Below, in pieces: positions 44,382 to 55,492 of a DNA stretch of 64,000 nt. Under the pieces are notes generated by a model. The model was not told the DNA's origin. It made no database searches and saw nothing but the letters and a program-made list of their open reading frames with translations. The position numbers and the translations under genes are program-made. The first letter of the stretch is position 1. Each line of letters begins with the position of its first letter. The stretch spans positions 87,046-151,045 of the forward strand of contig NZ_AQWL01000006.1 of the NCBI RefSeq assembly GCF_000376425.1, read 5' to 3'. The stretch comes from Thiobacillus denitrificans DSM 12475. GTDB taxonomy: Bacteria > Pseudomonadota > Gammaproteobacteria > Burkholderiales > Thiobacillaceae.

Positions 44382-44618
44382 TTAAACGGCTTCGCCGCGG
44401 GCGCGCAGGTCGGCCAGGACGGACTCGATGCCGTTCTTGTCGATGGTGCGGAGCGCAGCATTGGACAGACGCAGACGAACCCAGCGGTTTTCGCTCTCGA
44501 CCCAGAACCGGCGGTATTGCAGGTTGGGCAGGAAACGACGCTTGGTTTTGTTGTTGGCGTGGGAAACGTTGTTCCCGACCATGGGCTTCTTGCCCGTCAC
44601 GACACATACGCGAGCCAT
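44382..44618 (-). CDS. rpmB: 50S ribosomal protein L28
   Basis: 78 residues, standard length: [20 protein letters not shown], then [20 protein letters not shown]. First gene of the rpmB-rpmG pair. The 113-bp gap upstream (44619-44731) should hold the promoter; three copies of GGGTTAAC occur in it at 44642-44674. Confidence 0.97.
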   Translation of the reverse strand: MARVCVVTGKKPMVGNNVSHANNKTKRRFLPNLQYRRFWVESENRWVRLRLSNAALRTIDKNGIESVLADLRARGEAV

Positions 44619-44731
44619 GATGCTGCTCCAGAAAGAAATTGAGGGTTAACCGGTGAGGGTTAACGAAAGGGTTAACCCGAGAACCGCGATTTATACCACA
44701 GCTCGCTGACGCGAGGCAAGTTCGGGCGGGC

Positions 44732-45406
44732 TCAGAGATGGCCCGCTTCCATGAACGAAAGCGAGGACGCGCCGGCGACGATGAAGTGGTCGAGTACGCG
44801 GATGTCCACCAACGCCAGCGCATTTGCCAGCTGCCGGGTGAGGCTGCGGTCGGCCTGGCTCGGTTCGGCCACCCCGCTGGGGTGGTTGTGCGCCAGGATC
44901 AGGGCGGCGGCGTTGTGCGCCAGTGCGCGCTTGATGATCTCGCGCGGGTAGACGCTGGTTTGCGTCAGCGTGCCGCGAAATAGCTCTTCCACCGCGATCA
45001 CCCGGTTTTGCGCGTCGAGAAATACGCAGCAAAACACTTCATACTCCCTGGCGCGCAGGATCAGCCGCAGATAGTCGCGCACGGCAGCGGGAGATGTCAG
45101 CGCGTCGCCCGCCTGCATGTCCTCGGCCAGGGTGCGCCGCGCCATTTCCATTACCGCCTGCAACAGCGCATATTTGGCTTCGCCCACGCCGGGGGCTTCG
45201 CAGGCCGATTTCTTGTCGGCGCGGCACAGGCCGCCGAGGCTGCCGAAACGCCCGATCAGTTCGCGCCCGAGATCGACCGCACTTTTGCCAACCACGCCGG
45301 TACGCAGAAATACCGCAACCAACTCGGCGTCGGTCAGGGTTGCGGCCCCCTGTTTCAACAGCTTCTCGCGCGGCCGCGCGTCTTCCGGCCAGTCTCGAAT
45401 CGCCAT
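44732..45406 (-). CDS. radC: RadC/JAB-domain protein
   Basis: 224 residues from the ATG at 45406; upstream in-frame starts would overlap coaBC and are rejected. The N-terminal helix-hairpin-helix region ([16 protein letters not shown]) is followed by the JAB1/MPN-like metal motif HNHPSG with an upstream E and a downstream D. Usually called a DNA repair protein, but the biochemical role is unsettled. It is divergent from coaBC with only 34 bp between starts. Confidence 0.92.
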   Translation of the reverse strand: MAIRDWPEDARPREKLLKQGAATLTDAELVAVFLRTGVVGKSAVDLGRELIGRFGSLGGLCRADKKSACEAPGVGEAKYALLQAVMEMARRTLAEDMQAGDALTSPAAVRDYLRLILRAREYEVFCCVFLDAQNRVIAVEELFRGTLTQTSVYPREIIKRALAHNAAALILAHNHPSGVAEPSQADRSLTRQLANALALVDIRVLDHFIVAGASSLSFMEAGHL

Positions 45407-45440
45407 GATCCTTCCCCCTCCCGTAGAATGTGCCATTTTC

Positions 45441-46640
45441 ATGGAAAGCGGGCAGGGAATCGAGACCGTGTCGCTGGCGCACAAAAAAATCATTCTCGGC
45501 GTGACCGGCGGCATCGCCGCCTATAAGGCGGCGGAACTGTGCCGTCTGCTGATCAAGGCTGGCGCCGACGTTCAGGTGGTGATGACGGCCGCCGCGCAGC
45601 AGTTCGTCACGCCGCTGACGTTTCAGGCGCTGTCCGGCAAACCGGTGCTGACTTCGCTGTGGGACGCCGCCGGCGGCGACGGCATGGCGCACATCCACCT
45701 GTCGCGCGATGCCGACCTGCTGCTGGTGGCGCCGGCCGCGGCCGATTTCCTCGCCAAGCTCGTGCACGGACGTGCCGACGACCTGCTGTCGACCCTGTGT
45801 CTGGCGCGCACCTGCGGGCTTGCCGTTGCGCCGGCGATGAACCGGGAAATGTGGGCGGCCGCACCGACCCAGCGCAATCTGGCGCAGTTGCGCGCGGATG
45901 GCGTGAGCGTGCTGGGGCCGGCCGCGGGCGAGCAGGCCTGCGGTGAAATGGGACCGGGACGGATGCTGGAACCAGCCGAGATCCTGGCCGCGCTGCCCCT
46001 GGGGGCAGGCGCGCTGGCGGGAAAACGGGTCCTGATCACAGCGGGCCCCACCTTCGAGCCGATCGACCCGGTGCGTGGGCTGACCAATCTGAGCTCCGGC
46101 AAGATGGGCTATGCGGTGGCGCAGGCGGCAGCCGAGGCCGGCGCCGAGGTGTGCCTGGTGTCGGGGCCGACCTGCCTTGCCGCGCCGGCGGGCGTGCGCC
46201 GTGTCGACGTGCAAAGCGCGGCCGAGATGCGCGCCGCGGTACTGCGTGAATTGCCCGGCGATGTGTTCATTGCGGTGGCAGCGGTGGCCGATTACCGGGT
46301 GGATGCCGCCGCGGCGCAGAAGCTCAAGAAAAGCGATGCCGGACTGACCCTACATCTGATCGCCAATCCCGACATCCTGGCCGAAGTCGCCGCTTTGCCC
46401 GGCGCTCCGTTTTGCGTGGGCTTCGCCGCCGAGACCGAGCGCCTGGACGAGCATGCCGAAGCCAAACGTATCCGTAAAAAGCTGCCACTGCTGGTCGGCA
46501 ACCTGGCGCAGGACACGCTGGGACAGGACAACGCCGAACTGGTGCTGTTCGATGACCGCGGCCGGCATCCGCTGCCGCGTGCCGGCAAACTTTCCCAGGC
46601 GCGCCACCTGATCCGGCACCTTGCAACCCTGCTCAACTGA
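45441..46640 (+). CDS. coaBC: Bifunctional CoaBC (PPC synthetase/decarboxylase)
   Basis: 399 residues from ATG 45441; GTG at 45468 (preceded by AGGGA, giving 390 residues) is an equally plausible start. The CoaC half has the flavin-binding [10 protein letters not shown], the PAMNREMW motif and the ACGE catalytic cysteine segment. The CoaB half has [20 protein letters not shown] and the KLKK motif. It makes 4'-phosphopantetheine in coenzyme A synthesis. It is followed 16 bp later by dut, a widely conserved order. Confidence 0.94.
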   Translation: MESGQGIETVSLAHKKIILGVTGGIAAYKAAELCRLLIKAGADVQVVMTAAAQQFVTPLTFQALSGKPVLTSLWDAAGGDGMAHIHLSRDADLLLVAPAAADFLAKLVHGRADDLLSTLCLARTCGLAVAPAMNREMWAAAPTQRNLAQLRADGVSVLGPAAGEQACGEMGPGRMLEPAEILAALPLGAGALAGKRVLITAGPTFEPIDPVRGLTNLSSGKMGYAVAQAAAEAGAEVCLVSGPTCLAAPAGVRRVDVQSAAEMRAAVLRELPGDVFIAVAAVADYRVDAAAAQKLKKSDAGLTLHLIANPDILAEVAALPGAPFCVGFAAETERLDEHAEAKRIRKKLPLLVGNLAQDTLGQDNAELVLFDDRGRHPLPRAGKLSQARHLIRHLATLLN

Positions 46641-46656
46641 CGAAATCCCGACGAAT

Positions 46657-47103
46657 ATGAAGATGGATGTGAAGATTCTCGACGCTCGCCTGCGCGATCA
46701 ACTGCCGCATTACGCCACGGCCGGTTCCGCCGGGCTCGATCTGCGCGCCTGCATCGATGCGCCGATCATGCTTTCACCCGGAGAAACCCGGCTGGTCCCC
46801 ACCGGACTTGCCATCCATCTGGCCGACCCCGGCTATGCAGCGCTGATCCTGCCGCGCTCCGGCCTCGGCCACAAACACGGTATCGTGCTGGGCAATCTGG
46901 TGGGGCTGATCGACTCGGATTATCAAGGCCAGCTCATGGTTTCCGCCTGGAACCGCAGCCAGCAGGCGTTCGAGCTCACGCCGCTGGAACGGCTGGCCCA
47001 GCTCGTTATCGTGCCGGTGATGCAGGCCGAATTCAATCTGGTGGACGACTTCGAAGCCAGTCAGCGTGGCGAAGGCGGGTTCGGCAGCACGGGCCGGCAG
47101 TAG
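46657..47103 (+). CDS. dut: dUTP pyrophosphatase
   Basis: 148 residues. All trimeric dUTPase motifs are visible: [41 protein letters not shown] and the C-terminal [10 protein letters not shown]. It hydrolyses dUTP to dUMP to keep uracil out of DNA. In operon with coaBC. A 183-bp gap follows (47104-47286) with no recognisable structure. Confidence 0.97.
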   Translation: MKMDVKILDARLRDQLPHYATAGSAGLDLRACIDAPIMLSPGETRLVPTGLAIHLADPGYAALILPRSGLGHKHGIVLGNLVGLIDSDYQGQLMVSAWNRSQQAFELTPLERLAQLVIVPVMQAEFNLVDDFEASQRGEGGFGSTGRQ

Positions 47104-47286
47104 CGTCGGATTTTCTTACACGGGATCGTTCGGGCGCCGGGTCGGCTGGGCTGCTAGGGCGTCGATACGCCGGGGCATGGATTTTGCTGGGTAAGTGCCA
47201 TGTCGGCTGGCTTACCGGAGCGAAATCGGGGCCAGCCATTGCGGAAATAATAAATCCAAGAGGTTGAGCCTGCTGGCGCATCCGTC

Positions 47287-48738
47287 ATGTCCCACACGTC
47301 CGTATTGCGGTTTGGCCTGATCCTTGCCACAGCTCTGGTGCTGCTGGCGGGGCTCGCCACGTTCGCGATTTACCAGTCGAGGCCGCAGGCGCAATCCGCG
47401 CAAGAAGAGTTCGACAAGCCGGTGATGGCCGCACAGATCGAGTTCCTGGCCGAGGCCATGCAGCGCAGTGCGGCGCGTATCGCCGCCCACCCGCAGACGC
47501 TGGCGTGCTTCGTCAGCGCCGAGCCGGACGTGTGCCAGACCCAGGCCGTCAACCTGTATGCCTTGAATCAGGACGCCACCGTGCTGTTCGTCACCGAAGG
47601 CCAGCGTCAGCTGCTGCCGGGTTTCCTGCCCGGCGACACCCGGCGGCTGCTGGCCAGCAGCGCCGGCCGCGGCGGCACGGGAGCGACGGCCACCGCCACC
47701 TTCAATCTTTCGCTGTCGCATCCGGTGGTGGACAGCGACGGCAAACGGCTGGGGGTCGTCATCGTCGAGCAGAGCGTGCCGCAGCTGCAGGCCCTGTTCG
47801 ACACCCTGCCACTGCCGGATGCCGCCGCCTACGCCGAGCTGCAGCAAAACCAGACGGGTGATGCGTCGGTGGTGCTGATGCGGCGCGGAAACCAGGCGAT
47901 CAAGCGTCATGCCCAGCCTACCCAGATCGCGCTGGCGGGAACGCCGTGGCAGATCGCCGTGTGGCGCCCCGTCACGCCGGTGGTTGAAAGCGTGGTGCCC
48001 TATGTGCTGGGCTGGCTGGTAGCCAGCCTGATCATCGCCATTCTGGTGATGGCCACCATTCTGGCGGTACGCAACCGCGTCAGCGACAATCTGCGCATGC
48101 TGGTGAAATTCACCAACGACCTGCGTCAGCAGCGCTTGCGTACCCACTATCCGGTCAGCCTGATGGAATTCCAGACACCGCTCGAGACCATGCAGAAGCT
48201 TGGCAGGGTGATGCTGGGGCGGCAGAAGGAGGCGACGTCGCTGGCGCGGATCGATCACCTGTCACAAGTCAACAACCGGCGCAGCTTCGATGAAAAGCAA
48301 AAGGAATTGTTCGCCAGCATGAAGGATGGCTGGTCGCACAGCCTGTTGATCCTCGACATCGACAATTTCAAACAGGTCAACGATACCTTCGGCCACGAGG
48401 CAGGCGATCAGCTCATCATCAAGTTCGGCAATGCGCTCAAGACCTGCCTTCGCAACAGCGATTTCATCGCCCGCCTGGGTGGCGACGAATTCTGCGTGCT
48501 GTTCCCCTATACCCCGCTAGACCGTGCGCAGGAACTGGCCGAGCGTCTACGCGCCAACATGCCGGAAAGCGTGGAACTCATTCCCGGGGTGACGCAGAAA
48601 TTGTCGTGGAGCGGCGGCTTGTCCGAATACAGCCGCGACGACAAGGAAGAGAACGAAGCGCTGGCGCGCGCCGATGCGGCATTGCTGGAAGCCAAGCGTG
48701 GCGGCCGCAATGCCACGCGGATCAGGGCCGCCGCCTGA
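47287..48738 (+). CDS. Membrane diguanylate cyclase (GGDEF)
   Basis: 483 residues. TM1 about 7-28, a periplasmic sensing region (30-235) of cache-like size, TM2 about 240-262, then a GGDEF domain with GGDEF at 398-402. An inhibitory site RxxD (RNSD) sits five residues before it, so product inhibition is expected. It makes cyclic di-GMP. The stop overlaps the convergent lnt stop by 17 bp. Confidence 0.92.
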   Translation: MSHTSVLRFGLILATALVLLAGLATFAIYQSRPQAQSAQEEFDKPVMAAQIEFLAEAMQRSAARIAAHPQTLACFVSAEPDVCQTQAVNLYALNQDATVLFVTEGQRQLLPGFLPGDTRRLLASSAGRGGTGATATATFNLSLSHPVVDSDGKRLGVVIVEQSVPQLQALFDTLPLPDAAAYAELQQNQTGDASVVLMRRGNQAIKRHAQPTQIALAGTPWQIAVWRPVTPVVESVVPYVLGWLVASLIIAILVMATILAVRNRVSDNLRMLVKFTNDLRQQRLRTHYPVSLMEFQTPLETMQKLGRVMLGRQKEATSLARIDHLSQVNNRRSFDEKQKELFASMKDGWSHSLLILDIDNFKQVNDTFGHEAGDQLIIKFGNALKTCLRNSDFIARLGGDEFCVLFPYTPLDRAQELAERLRANMPESVELIPGVTQKLSWSGGLSEYSRDDKEENEALARADAALLEAKRGGRNATRIRAAA

Positions 48739-50233
48739 GCCTGGCCGCCAGCAGGGCGATGCCCAGAGTGCCCCATAACGCCAGCACCGGCGCATTGCCC
48801 CAGCGCACATAGGGCGTACTGCCGGCATAAGCCTGGATTTCGCCGGAAAGACGGCCCGCCGTAAACAGCGGCAGGCTGGCCAGCACACGGCCTTTTGCAT
48901 CGATGATCGCGGTGACCCCGGTATTGGTGGCGCGCAGCATCATGCGCCCGCTTTCCAGCGCGCGCATCTGCGACATCTGCGCATGCTGCCAGGGTGCGAA
49001 CGAATCGCCGAACCAGGCCAGATTGCTCATGTTCACCAGTACGCTCGCTTCGGGAAGCTGGCGGATAATTTCCTCGCCGAAAGCGTCCTCGTAGCAGATG
49101 TTGACCGCCACCCGCTGGCCGCCGATGGCGAGCGGACGCTGGTCGATCGCGCCGCGCGCAAAATCCGACAGTGGAATGTGCAGCACCTGAATGATCCAGC
49201 CCCACACGGCCTTCAGCGGAATGGTTTCGCCGAACGGCACCAGATGCACTTTGTGATAGTGCTGGCTGGGCGCGCTGCCGAGGCTGATCGCGCTGTTGTA
49301 GTAGGCGCCCTGCGGCGAGCCGGTCGGCAGTCCGGCCAGCACGTCGCCGCCGTTTTTCCGGCCGATCGACGTCAGTGCAGCGCGATAGCTGGCGGGGAGG
49401 TCGGCTTCGAACAGCGGCAGCGCGGTTTCCGGCAGCACGATCAGCTGCGCGGGCGAGGCGGCCGCCATGCGCGCGTAGCCTTCCAGGGTGGCGCGGGTTT
49501 TTTCCGGCTGCCATTTCATGTCCTGCGGGATGTTGCCTTGCAGCAGCGCGACCGTTGTCGGTGCTCCGTCCGGTGTGGTCCACATGATTCCGCGCAAGCC
49601 TTGGCCGCCGGCCGTCAGCGCCACGAGACAGGCTGCCACCCATAATTTCGGCCTCGTGCGGCGCGGGCTGGTCAACATCCATGCCAGCCCTGCCGCCGCA
49701 AGCGCCAGCAGGAACGACACGCCATACACGCCGAACAGCGGCGCGAAGCCCGCCAGCGGGCTGGCGGGCACTTGCGAATAGCCCATCACCAGCCACGGAA
49801 AGCCGGTGAAAATCCAGCCGCGCACCCATTCCGACACGCTCCACAGCAACGGGATCAGCACCAGCAAACGCAGCGCCGGCGGGATGCGCCAGCGTCCTTC
49901 GGGGTAAGCCTGCAGGGCACCGACTGCGGCCGGGAACAGCGCCAGGAACGCGCAAAACAAAAAGGTTGCCAGCGTCGCTAGCCAGGCTGCCATGCCGCCG
50001 TATACCGACAGGCTGACAAATACCCAGCTCACCCCGGCGATGAAAAAGCCCAGCCCCCACGCCAGGCCGATGAGGAAGCCTGTGCGCATCGAGGGCGTAC
50101 GCGCCAGCAGCCCGAACAGAACGGCGAGGCTCGCCGCCGGCAAGGGCCAGAACGCGAACGGGGCGAAGCCGGCGACGGCCAGCGCTCCGCCAAGCAGGCT
50201 GACGAGCAGGATCGGAAAGGAGGCGCGCGGCAT
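48722..50233 (-). CDS. lnt: Apolipoprotein N-acyltransferase
   Basis: 503 residues with about six N-terminal membrane segments and a nitrilase-like periplasmic domain. The catalytic set is visible: E in LPETALPLF, K in KVHLVPFGE, and C in NICYEDAFGEE. It adds the third acyl chain to lipoproteins in the inner membrane. No corC/ybeX homologue precedes it here; pyrC' ends 38 bp upstream of the start on the other side of the map. Confidence 0.95.
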   Translation of the reverse strand: MPRASFPILLVSLLGGALAVAGFAPFAFWPLPAASLAVLFGLLARTPSMRTGFLIGLAWGLGFFIAGVSWVFVSLSVYGGMAAWLATLATFLFCAFLALFPAAVGALQAYPEGRWRIPPALRLLVLIPLLWSVSEWVRGWIFTGFPWLVMGYSQVPASPLAGFAPLFGVYGVSFLLALAAAGLAWMLTSPRRTRPKLWVAACLVALTAGGQGLRGIMWTTPDGAPTTVALLQGNIPQDMKWQPEKTRATLEGYARMAAASPAQLIVLPETALPLFEADLPASYRAALTSIGRKNGGDVLAGLPTGSPQGAYYNSAISLGSAPSQHYHKVHLVPFGETIPLKAVWGWIIQVLHIPLSDFARGAIDQRPLAIGGQRVAVNICYEDAFGEEIIRQLPEASVLVNMSNLAWFGDSFAPWQHAQMSQMRALESGRMMLRATNTGVTAIIDAKGRVLASLPLFTAGRLSGEIQAYAGSTPYVRWGNAPVLALWGTLGIALLAARLRRRP

Positions 50234-50270
50234 GACGGCCAGCTAGCCGCCATCGACGGCGCGGCGTCGG

Positions 50271-51551
50271 TCAGTGCGGGGCTTCAAAATCGATATGGCC
50301 GTCGATCAGCGTGTAGCGCACCCGGCCCTGCATCGGGTGGTTGAGGAAGGGCGTGTTGTCGCCCTGGCTGGCCAGGGCTTTGGGGGTGACGACCCAGTCG
50401 GCGGTTTCGTCGAAGATGCAGATGTCGGCGTAGCTGCCAACCGCCAGATTGCCGCCGGGAACACCCAGGATCTGCGCCGGCTTCCATGAAATCAGATCGA
50501 TCGCCTGCATCAGCGGCACGCCCATCTCGCGCGCCCATTTCAGCGTCAGCGGCAGCAGCAGTTCGACGCCGGACGCACCCGGCACGGATTCGCCGAACGG
50601 TACCTGCTTGGCGTCTTCGTCGACCGGCGTGTGGTCGGAGCACAGCGCGTCGATGGACCCATCGCGCAGCGCCTCGCGGATGGCGTCGCGGTCACGCAGG
50701 CTCCTCAGTGGCGGCACCAGATGCAGGTGCGAGTCGAAACTGATGAGATCGTTTTCCGACAGGTGCACGTGGGGCGTGGCGACGTCGCAGGTGACCGCCA
50801 GACCCTGCGCCTTGGCTGCGCGCACCATCGCGATGCTCTCGCGCGCCGACAGCCGGGCAAGATGGATGCGGGCGCCGGTTTCGCGCGCCAGTTGCAGAAT
50901 CGTTGCCAGCGCCACCGTCTCGGCCAGAACGGGAATACCGGGCAGCCCCAGCCGCGATGCGACCGCACCGTCGTGCGCCACGCCGCCGCGCGCCAGCGAC
51001 ACATCCTGTGGCCGCAGCCAGAGGACGAAGCCGAAGGTGGCGGCGTATTCCATCGCGCGCAGCAGCACCTGGTTGTTGGCCATCGGTGCGTCGGCCTGGG
51101 TGAAGGCGCGGCAGCCCGCTTCGGTCAGTTCGGCCATCTCGGTCAGCATCATGCCTTCGAGTTTTTGCGTCATGGCGCCGATCGGATAGACACGTGGCCC
51201 CGGCAGATTCTTGGCGCGGAATTTCAGCATTTCCACCAGTCCCGGCTCATCCAGCGGCGGATCGGTGTCGGGCGGGCAGGCCAGCGAGGTGATGCCGCCT
51301 GCGGCGGCGGCGAGCATTTCGGATTCCAGCGTGGCGCGGTATTCAAAGCCGGGTTCGCGCAGGCGCACCGACAAATCCACCAGGCCGGGACAGACGACGA
51401 GGCCGCTGGCATCGAGCGTGCGGTTGGCGTGGAAATCGGCGGGCGCAGTGCCGATGCCGACGATCTTGCCGGCGGCGACGTAGACATCGGCGACTTCGTC
51501 GCGCGTACTCATCGGGTCGATCACGCGCCCGTTCCTGATCAGGATTTTCAT
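50271..51551 (-). CDS. Dihydroorotase-like PyrC' (metal ligands lost)
   Basis: 426 residues of the dihydroorotase family. The first metal motif, normally DxHxHLREPG, reads [10 protein letters not shown]: both histidines are replaced (S61, R63). Other ligand segments are also degenerate. This matches the inactive PyrC' that forms a structural complex with aspartate transcarbamoylase in pseudomonads, with catalytic PyrC encoded elsewhere. Its start overlaps the pyrB stop (ATGA). Confidence 0.9.
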   Translation of the reverse strand: MKILIRNGRVIDPMSTRDEVADVYVAAGKIVGIGTAPADFHANRTLDASGLVVCPGLVDLSVRLREPGFEYRATLESEMLAAAAGGITSLACPPDTDPPLDEPGLVEMLKFRAKNLPGPRVYPIGAMTQKLEGMMLTEMAELTEAGCRAFTQADAPMANNQVLLRAMEYAATFGFVLWLRPQDVSLARGGVAHDGAVASRLGLPGIPVLAETVALATILQLARETGARIHLARLSARESIAMVRAAKAQGLAVTCDVATPHVHLSENDLISFDSHLHLVPPLRSLRDRDAIREALRDGSIDALCSDHTPVDEDAKQVPFGESVPGASGVELLLPLTLKWAREMGVPLMQAIDLISWKPAQILGVPGGNLAVGSYADICIFDETADWVVTPKALASQGDNTPFLNHPMQGRVRYTLIDGHIDFEAPH

Positions 51552-52498
51552 GCCGTTCCCCCCGCCAGCAGCGCCATTACCGCCATCCGTACCGCAATAC
51601 CGTAGGTCACCTGCGGCAGGATCACCGACTGCGGGCCGTCGGCCACTTCGGAGTCGATTTCCACGCCGCGGTTCATCGGCCCGGGGTGCATCACGATCGC
51701 ATCGGCCTTGGCGAGCGCGAGCTTGTCAGGCGTCAGGCCGAAGAACTTGAAGTATTCCTGGGCACTCGGCAGCAGCGCGCCCTTCATGCGCTCGTTCTGC
51801 AGGCGCAGCATGATGACGACGTCGCAGCCACGCAGACCGGCTTCCATGTCGTGGAACACCCTGACGCCCATCTGCTCGACCCCGGTGGGGAGCAGGGTTT
51901 TCGGCCCGATGACGCGCACTTCCGGCACCCCCAGCGTGGTCAGTGCGTGGATCTGCGAGCGCGCCACGCGCGAATGCAGCACGTCGCCGACGATGGCCAC
52001 GGTCAGGTTGTGAAACTCGCCCTTGTAGCGGCGGATGGTGAACATGTCGAGCAGGCCCTGTGTCGGGTGTGCGTGGCGGCCGTCGCCGGCGTTGACCACC
52101 GAGATGTGCGGCGCGACGTGGCGCGCGATGAAGTGCGCCGCGCCCGATTGCCCATGGCGCACGATGAACATGTCGGCGTGCATCGCGGCGAGATTGTCGA
52201 CGGTGTCGAGAATCGCCTCGCCCTTGGTCTGGCTGGAGGTGGCGATATTGAGATTGACCACGTCGGCGGACAGCCGCTTGGCGGCGATCTCGAAGGTGGT
52301 GCGGGTGCGCGTCGATGGCTCGAAGAACAGGTTGAAGATCGATTTGCCGCGCAGCAGCGGGACCTTCTTGACCTCGCGCTCGCCGACATCCATGAAGGAT
52401 TCGGCGGTGTCGAGGATCTGTGTGAGGATGGCGCGCGGCAGGCCGTCGAGCGTGAGCAGGTGGCGCAGCCTGCCGTCTTCAGTGAGTTGTGGGTTCAT
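51548..52498 (-). CDS. pyrB: Aspartate carbamoyltransferase catalytic subunit
   Basis: 316 residues from ATG 52498. Carbamoyl-phosphate motif [23 protein letters not shown], and the aspartate-site region [13 protein letters not shown] are present. It commits carbamoyl phosphate to pyrimidine synthesis. ATGA overlaps on both sides (pyrR before, pyrC' after) point to coordinated translation and a PyrB-PyrC' holoenzyme. Confidence 0.96.
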   Translation of the reverse strand: MNPQLTEDGRLRHLLTLDGLPRAILTQILDTAESFMDVGEREVKKVPLLRGKSIFNLFFEPSTRTRTTFEIAAKRLSADVVNLNIATSSQTKGEAILDTVDNLAAMHADMFIVRHGQSGAAHFIARHVAPHISVVNAGDGRHAHPTQGLLDMFTIRRYKGEFHNLTVAIVGDVLHSRVARSQIHALTTLGVPEVRVIGPKTLLPTGVEQMGVRVFHDMEAGLRGCDVVIMLRLQNERMKGALLPSAQEYFKFFGLTPDKLALAKADAIVMHPGPMNRGVEIDSEVADGPQSVILPQVTYGIAVRMAVMALLAGGTA

Positions 52499-52989
52499 GC
52501 AATCGAAAGGGTCAGATGGCCGTCGTCCAGCCGCGAAAGATTGATGTTCTGGTGCTCGGGGACGTCGAGCACGAGGCCGGCGAAATCCGGGCGGATCGGC
52601 AGCTCGTGGCCGCCGCGGTCTACCAGCACCGCCAGCCGGATCGAGGCCGGGCGGCCGTAGTCGAACAGTTCGTTCATTGCCGCGCGCACCGTGCGCCCGC
52701 TGTGCAGCACATCGTCGACCAGCAGGATGGCACGATCTTCCAGGTCGAACGGCAGACTGGACGGTTTCACCTGCGGATGCAGGCCGATGCGCGAAAAGTC
52801 GTCGCGGTAGAAAGAAATGTCGAGCGTGCCGAGCGGCATGCTGCACTGCAGCATCGCATGCAGGCGCTCGGCCACCCATGCGCCGCCGGTATGGATGCCG
52901 ACGATGAGGGTGTCGGGGGCGAGCGAGGGGGCAATGGCGGCGGCGAGTCGTACTATCAGGGTGTTGGCGTCAGGCAGTGAGGCGTGCAT
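52495..52989 (-). CDS. pyrR: PyrR bifunctional regulator/uracil phosphoribosyltransferase
   Basis: 164 residues from ATG 52989, with the PRPP loop [14 protein letters not shown] and the [10 protein letters not shown] segment. In Gram-positives PyrR binds attenuator RNA; in proteobacteria its regulatory role is less clear. It overlaps ruvX by 20 bp and pyrB by 4 bp. I see no attenuator structure in the leader, because the upstream DNA is coding. Confidence 0.94.
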   Translation of the reverse strand: MHASLPDANTLIVRLAAAIAPSLAPDTLIVGIHTGGAWVAERLHAMLQCSMPLGTLDISFYRDDFSRIGLHPQVKPSSLPFDLEDRAILLVDDVLHSGRTVRAAMNELFDYGRPASIRLAVLVDRGGHELPIRPDFAGLVLDVPEHQNINLSRLDDGHLTLSIA

Positions 52990-53407
52990 CGAAGAACCCT
53001 TGCAGAATGAGTTGTGCGGCGACGGCGTCCAGCAGCGCCTTGTTTTTCTTGCCGTGGATGCCGCGCGCGTGGAGTTCGGATTCGGCCGCCGTGCTGGTGT
53101 GGCGCTCGTCAACCAGGAACACCGGCAGGTTGAAGCGCGATTCTAATTTGCGCGCGAAGTTTTTGGCCACCCGTGTCATTTCATGTTCGCTGCCGTCGGC
53201 GTGGGTGGGCAGCCCCAGCACCAGCAACACCGGCCGCCACTCGGCGACCAGCCTGGCGATGGCGATGAGCCGCTCCTCGCTGGAACCGGCCTGGATCACG
53301 GTAAGCGGATGCGCGATTCCGATCGACAATTCGCCCGACGCCACGCCGGTGCGTTTCAGGCCGAGATCGAAGGCCAGCACGGTGCCATGGGTTTCCGCGA
53401 AGCTCAA
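52970..53407 (-). CDS. ruvX: RuvX/YqgF pre-16S rRNA nuclease
   Basis: 145 residues; start is TTG at 53407 in a TTGA overlap with the yqgE stop. RNase H-like fold: [16 protein letters not shown] with the first catalytic Asp, the [12 protein letters not shown] segment, and a C-terminal [13 protein letters not shown] with the other acidic residues. It trims 16S rRNA precursors. Coupled to yqgE and pyrR. Confidence 0.94.
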   Translation of the reverse strand: MSFAETHGTVLAFDLGLKRTGVASGELSIGIAHPLTVIQAGSSEERLIAIARLVAEWRPVLLVLGLPTHADGSEHEMTRVAKNFARKLESRFNLPVFLVDERHTSTAAESELHARGIHGKKNKALLDAVAAQLILQGFFDARLTA

Positions 53408-53961
53408 GCGTGCCCGGCTTCTTCGGAGAGGCTGGCGAAGTCGATGCCGAGGAGCCGCATTGCGGCGGACAGGCGTTCTTCGGGTGCCAGGTCAAAAATT
53501 ACCTGTGGGTCGGCAGCCACCGAAAGCCAGGCGTTCTGCTTGATTTCGTCTTCCAGCTGGCCGGCCGACCAGCCCGCATAACCCAGCGATACCATGAATT
53601 TTTCCGGCCCCGCGTCCTGGCTCACCGCTTCCAGCACGTCCTTCGAGGATGTGAGGCTGACGGTGTCATTGACGGTAAGGGTGGAACTGAAGGTGAGCGG
53701 CGGCGTGTGCAGCACAAAACCGCGTTCGGTTTGTACCGGGCCGCCGAAATAAACCGTGTTCCGGTGCAGGCGTTGCGGCAGGGACAGCCCGATCTGTTCG
53801 AACAGGGTCGACAAGTCCAGTTCGATCGGCCGGTTGACCACCACGCCCAGCGCACCCTGGTCGCTGTGGTCGCAGATATAGGTCAGCGTGCCGTTGAAAT
53901 TGGGATCGACCATGCCCGGCATGGCGATCAGGAAATGGTGGGTGAGGTTGATGGTATCCAT
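53404..53961 (-). CDS. yqgE: YqgE/AlgH family protein
   Basis: 185 residues. Conserved N-terminus [21 protein letters not shown], then [10 protein letters not shown] and the C-terminal [13 protein letters not shown] segment. Widely conserved with ruvX; function unsettled. First gene of the yqgE-ruvX-pyrR-pyrB-pyrC' operon, divergent from the photolyase gene (94 bp). Confidence 0.95.
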   Translation of the reverse strand: MDTINLTHHFLIAMPGMVDPNFNGTLTYICDHSDQGALGVVVNRPIELDLSTLFEQIGLSLPQRLHRNTVYFGGPVQTERGFVLHTPPLTFSSTLTVNDTVSLTSSKDVLEAVSQDAGPEKFMVSLGYAGWSAGQLEDEIKQNAWLSVAADPQVIFDLAPEERLSAAMRLLGIDFASLSEEAGHA

Positions 53962-54055
53962 GATTGCCTTCCCATTGTAATCTGCCTCAAATCGAGCCGG
54001 CGTTTCTACAAGCGCCCCTTACCCCCTTTTTACACTATAGCGGCCAGTTCGCCCG

Positions 54056-55492
54056 ATGCCTGAATACACTCGCGCCTTGGTCTGGTTTCGCCGCGATCTG
54101 CGCGACTTCGACCATGCCGCACTTTTCCATGCGCTCAAGCATGCCCGGCAGGTGGTCTGTGCCTTTATCTTCGACCGGGAAATTCTGGATGCGCTCCCCG
54201 ATGCGTCCGACCGCCGGGTCGCGTTCATCCACGCCAGCGTCGGCGAGTTGCAGCAGGCTCTGCAAGCCCGCGGCGGCGGCCTCGTCGTCAGATACGGCGT
54301 CGCGCGCAACGAAATCGTGCAGCTGGCGGCCGAATTCCAGGCCGACGCCGTGTTTTTCAACCACGACGATGACCCCGCCGCACTGGCGCGCGACGCCGCC
54401 GTGGAGGCTGCGCTGCACTGCCGCGGCATTGCGGCTCATCACTACAAGGATGCGGTGATCTTTGAGCGCGAGGAAGTGCTCACCGCCAGCGGAACGCCTT
54501 TCAGTGTCTTCACCCCCTACAAGAATGCCTGGCTGAAAATGCTGACGCCGTTTTGCCTGCAGGCCTATCCGGTGGATGCCTACGCTGGCCGGCTGGCCGC
54601 GCAGTCGACGGCCGTCCCGAGCTTGCAGGAGATGGGGTTTGCCCCAGCCGGGCTTGCCGCGCTCAAATTGCCTGCCGGCATGGCGGGCGGTGCGCGCCTG
54701 TTTGACGAGTTTCTGCAGCGCATCGACCGTTATCAGGAAACGCGCGACTTTCCAGCGGTGAAAGGCGTGTCGTATCTGTCGGCCCATCTGCGCTTCGGTA
54801 CGGTGTCCATCCGCCAGCTCGCCGCCGCGGCCTGGCAGGCAGGCGGGCGCGGCGCGCAAACCTGGCTGTCCGAACTGATCTGGCGCGATTTCTATCATCA
54901 GATCCTCTGGCACCGCCCCGACGTGGCCAGCGGGCATAGCTTCAAGCGGCAGCACGACGCACTGCCGTGGCCGAATCCCCCCGGCCATTTTGCGGCGTGG
55001 TGCGACGCGCGCACCGGTTACCCGCTGGTCGATGCCGCGATGCGCCAGCTCAACCAGACCGGCTACATGCACAACCGCCTGCGTATGATCACCGCCTCGT
55101 TTCTGACCAAGGATCTGCTGGTCGAGTGGCGCCTCGGCGAGCGCTACTTCGCCGACAGGCTGCTTGATTACGACCTCGCCGCTAACAGCGGCGGCTGGCA
55201 GTGGGCAGCCTCGGTCGGCTGCGATGCCCAACCGTGGTTTCGCATCTTCAATCCGGTCACCCAGTCGGAAAAATTCGATCCGCAAGGCCGTTTCATTCGC
55301 CGCTATCTGCCCGAGCTTGCGGCCGTTCCGGACTCCTTCATCCACGCGCCGTGGACCTTGCCAGCCCGTGAGCAGGCACGCACCGGCGTGATCATCGGCC
55401 GGACCTATCCCGCACCCATCGTCGATCATGCGGTTCAGCGCGTGCGGGCGCTGGCGCTGTTCAAGACAGCCGCGCCGGCAGGTTCGGCATAG
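54056..55492 (+). CDS. phrB: Deoxyribodipyrimidine photolyase
   Basis: 478 residues. N-terminal antenna domain (LVWFRRDLRDFDHAALFHAL) and C-terminal FAD domain with WRDFYHQILWHRPD, NQTGYMHNRLRM, SFLTKDLLVEWRLGE and DYDLAANSGGWQW. The tryptophans of the electron-transfer chain appear intact, supporting a CPD photolyase. It repairs UV pyrimidine dimers with light. Confidence 0.95.
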   Translation: MPEYTRALVWFRRDLRDFDHAALFHALKHARQVVCAFIFDREILDALPDASDRRVAFIHASVGELQQALQARGGGLVVRYGVARNEIVQLAAEFQADAVFFNHDDDPAALARDAAVEAALHCRGIAAHHYKDAVIFEREEVLTASGTPFSVFTPYKNAWLKMLTPFCLQAYPVDAYAGRLAAQSTAVPSLQEMGFAPAGLAALKLPAGMAGGARLFDEFLQRIDRYQETRDFPAVKGVSYLSAHLRFGTVSIRQLAAAAWQAGGRGAQTWLSELIWRDFYHQILWHRPDVASGHSFKRQHDALPWPNPPGHFAAWCDARTGYPLVDAAMRQLNQTGYMHNRLRMITASFLTKDLLVEWRLGERYFADRLLDYDLAANSGGWQWAASVGCDAQPWFRIFNPVTQSEKFDPQGRFIRRYLPELAAVPDSFIHAPWTLPAREQARTGVIIGRTYPAPIVDHAVQRVRALALFKTAAPAGSA

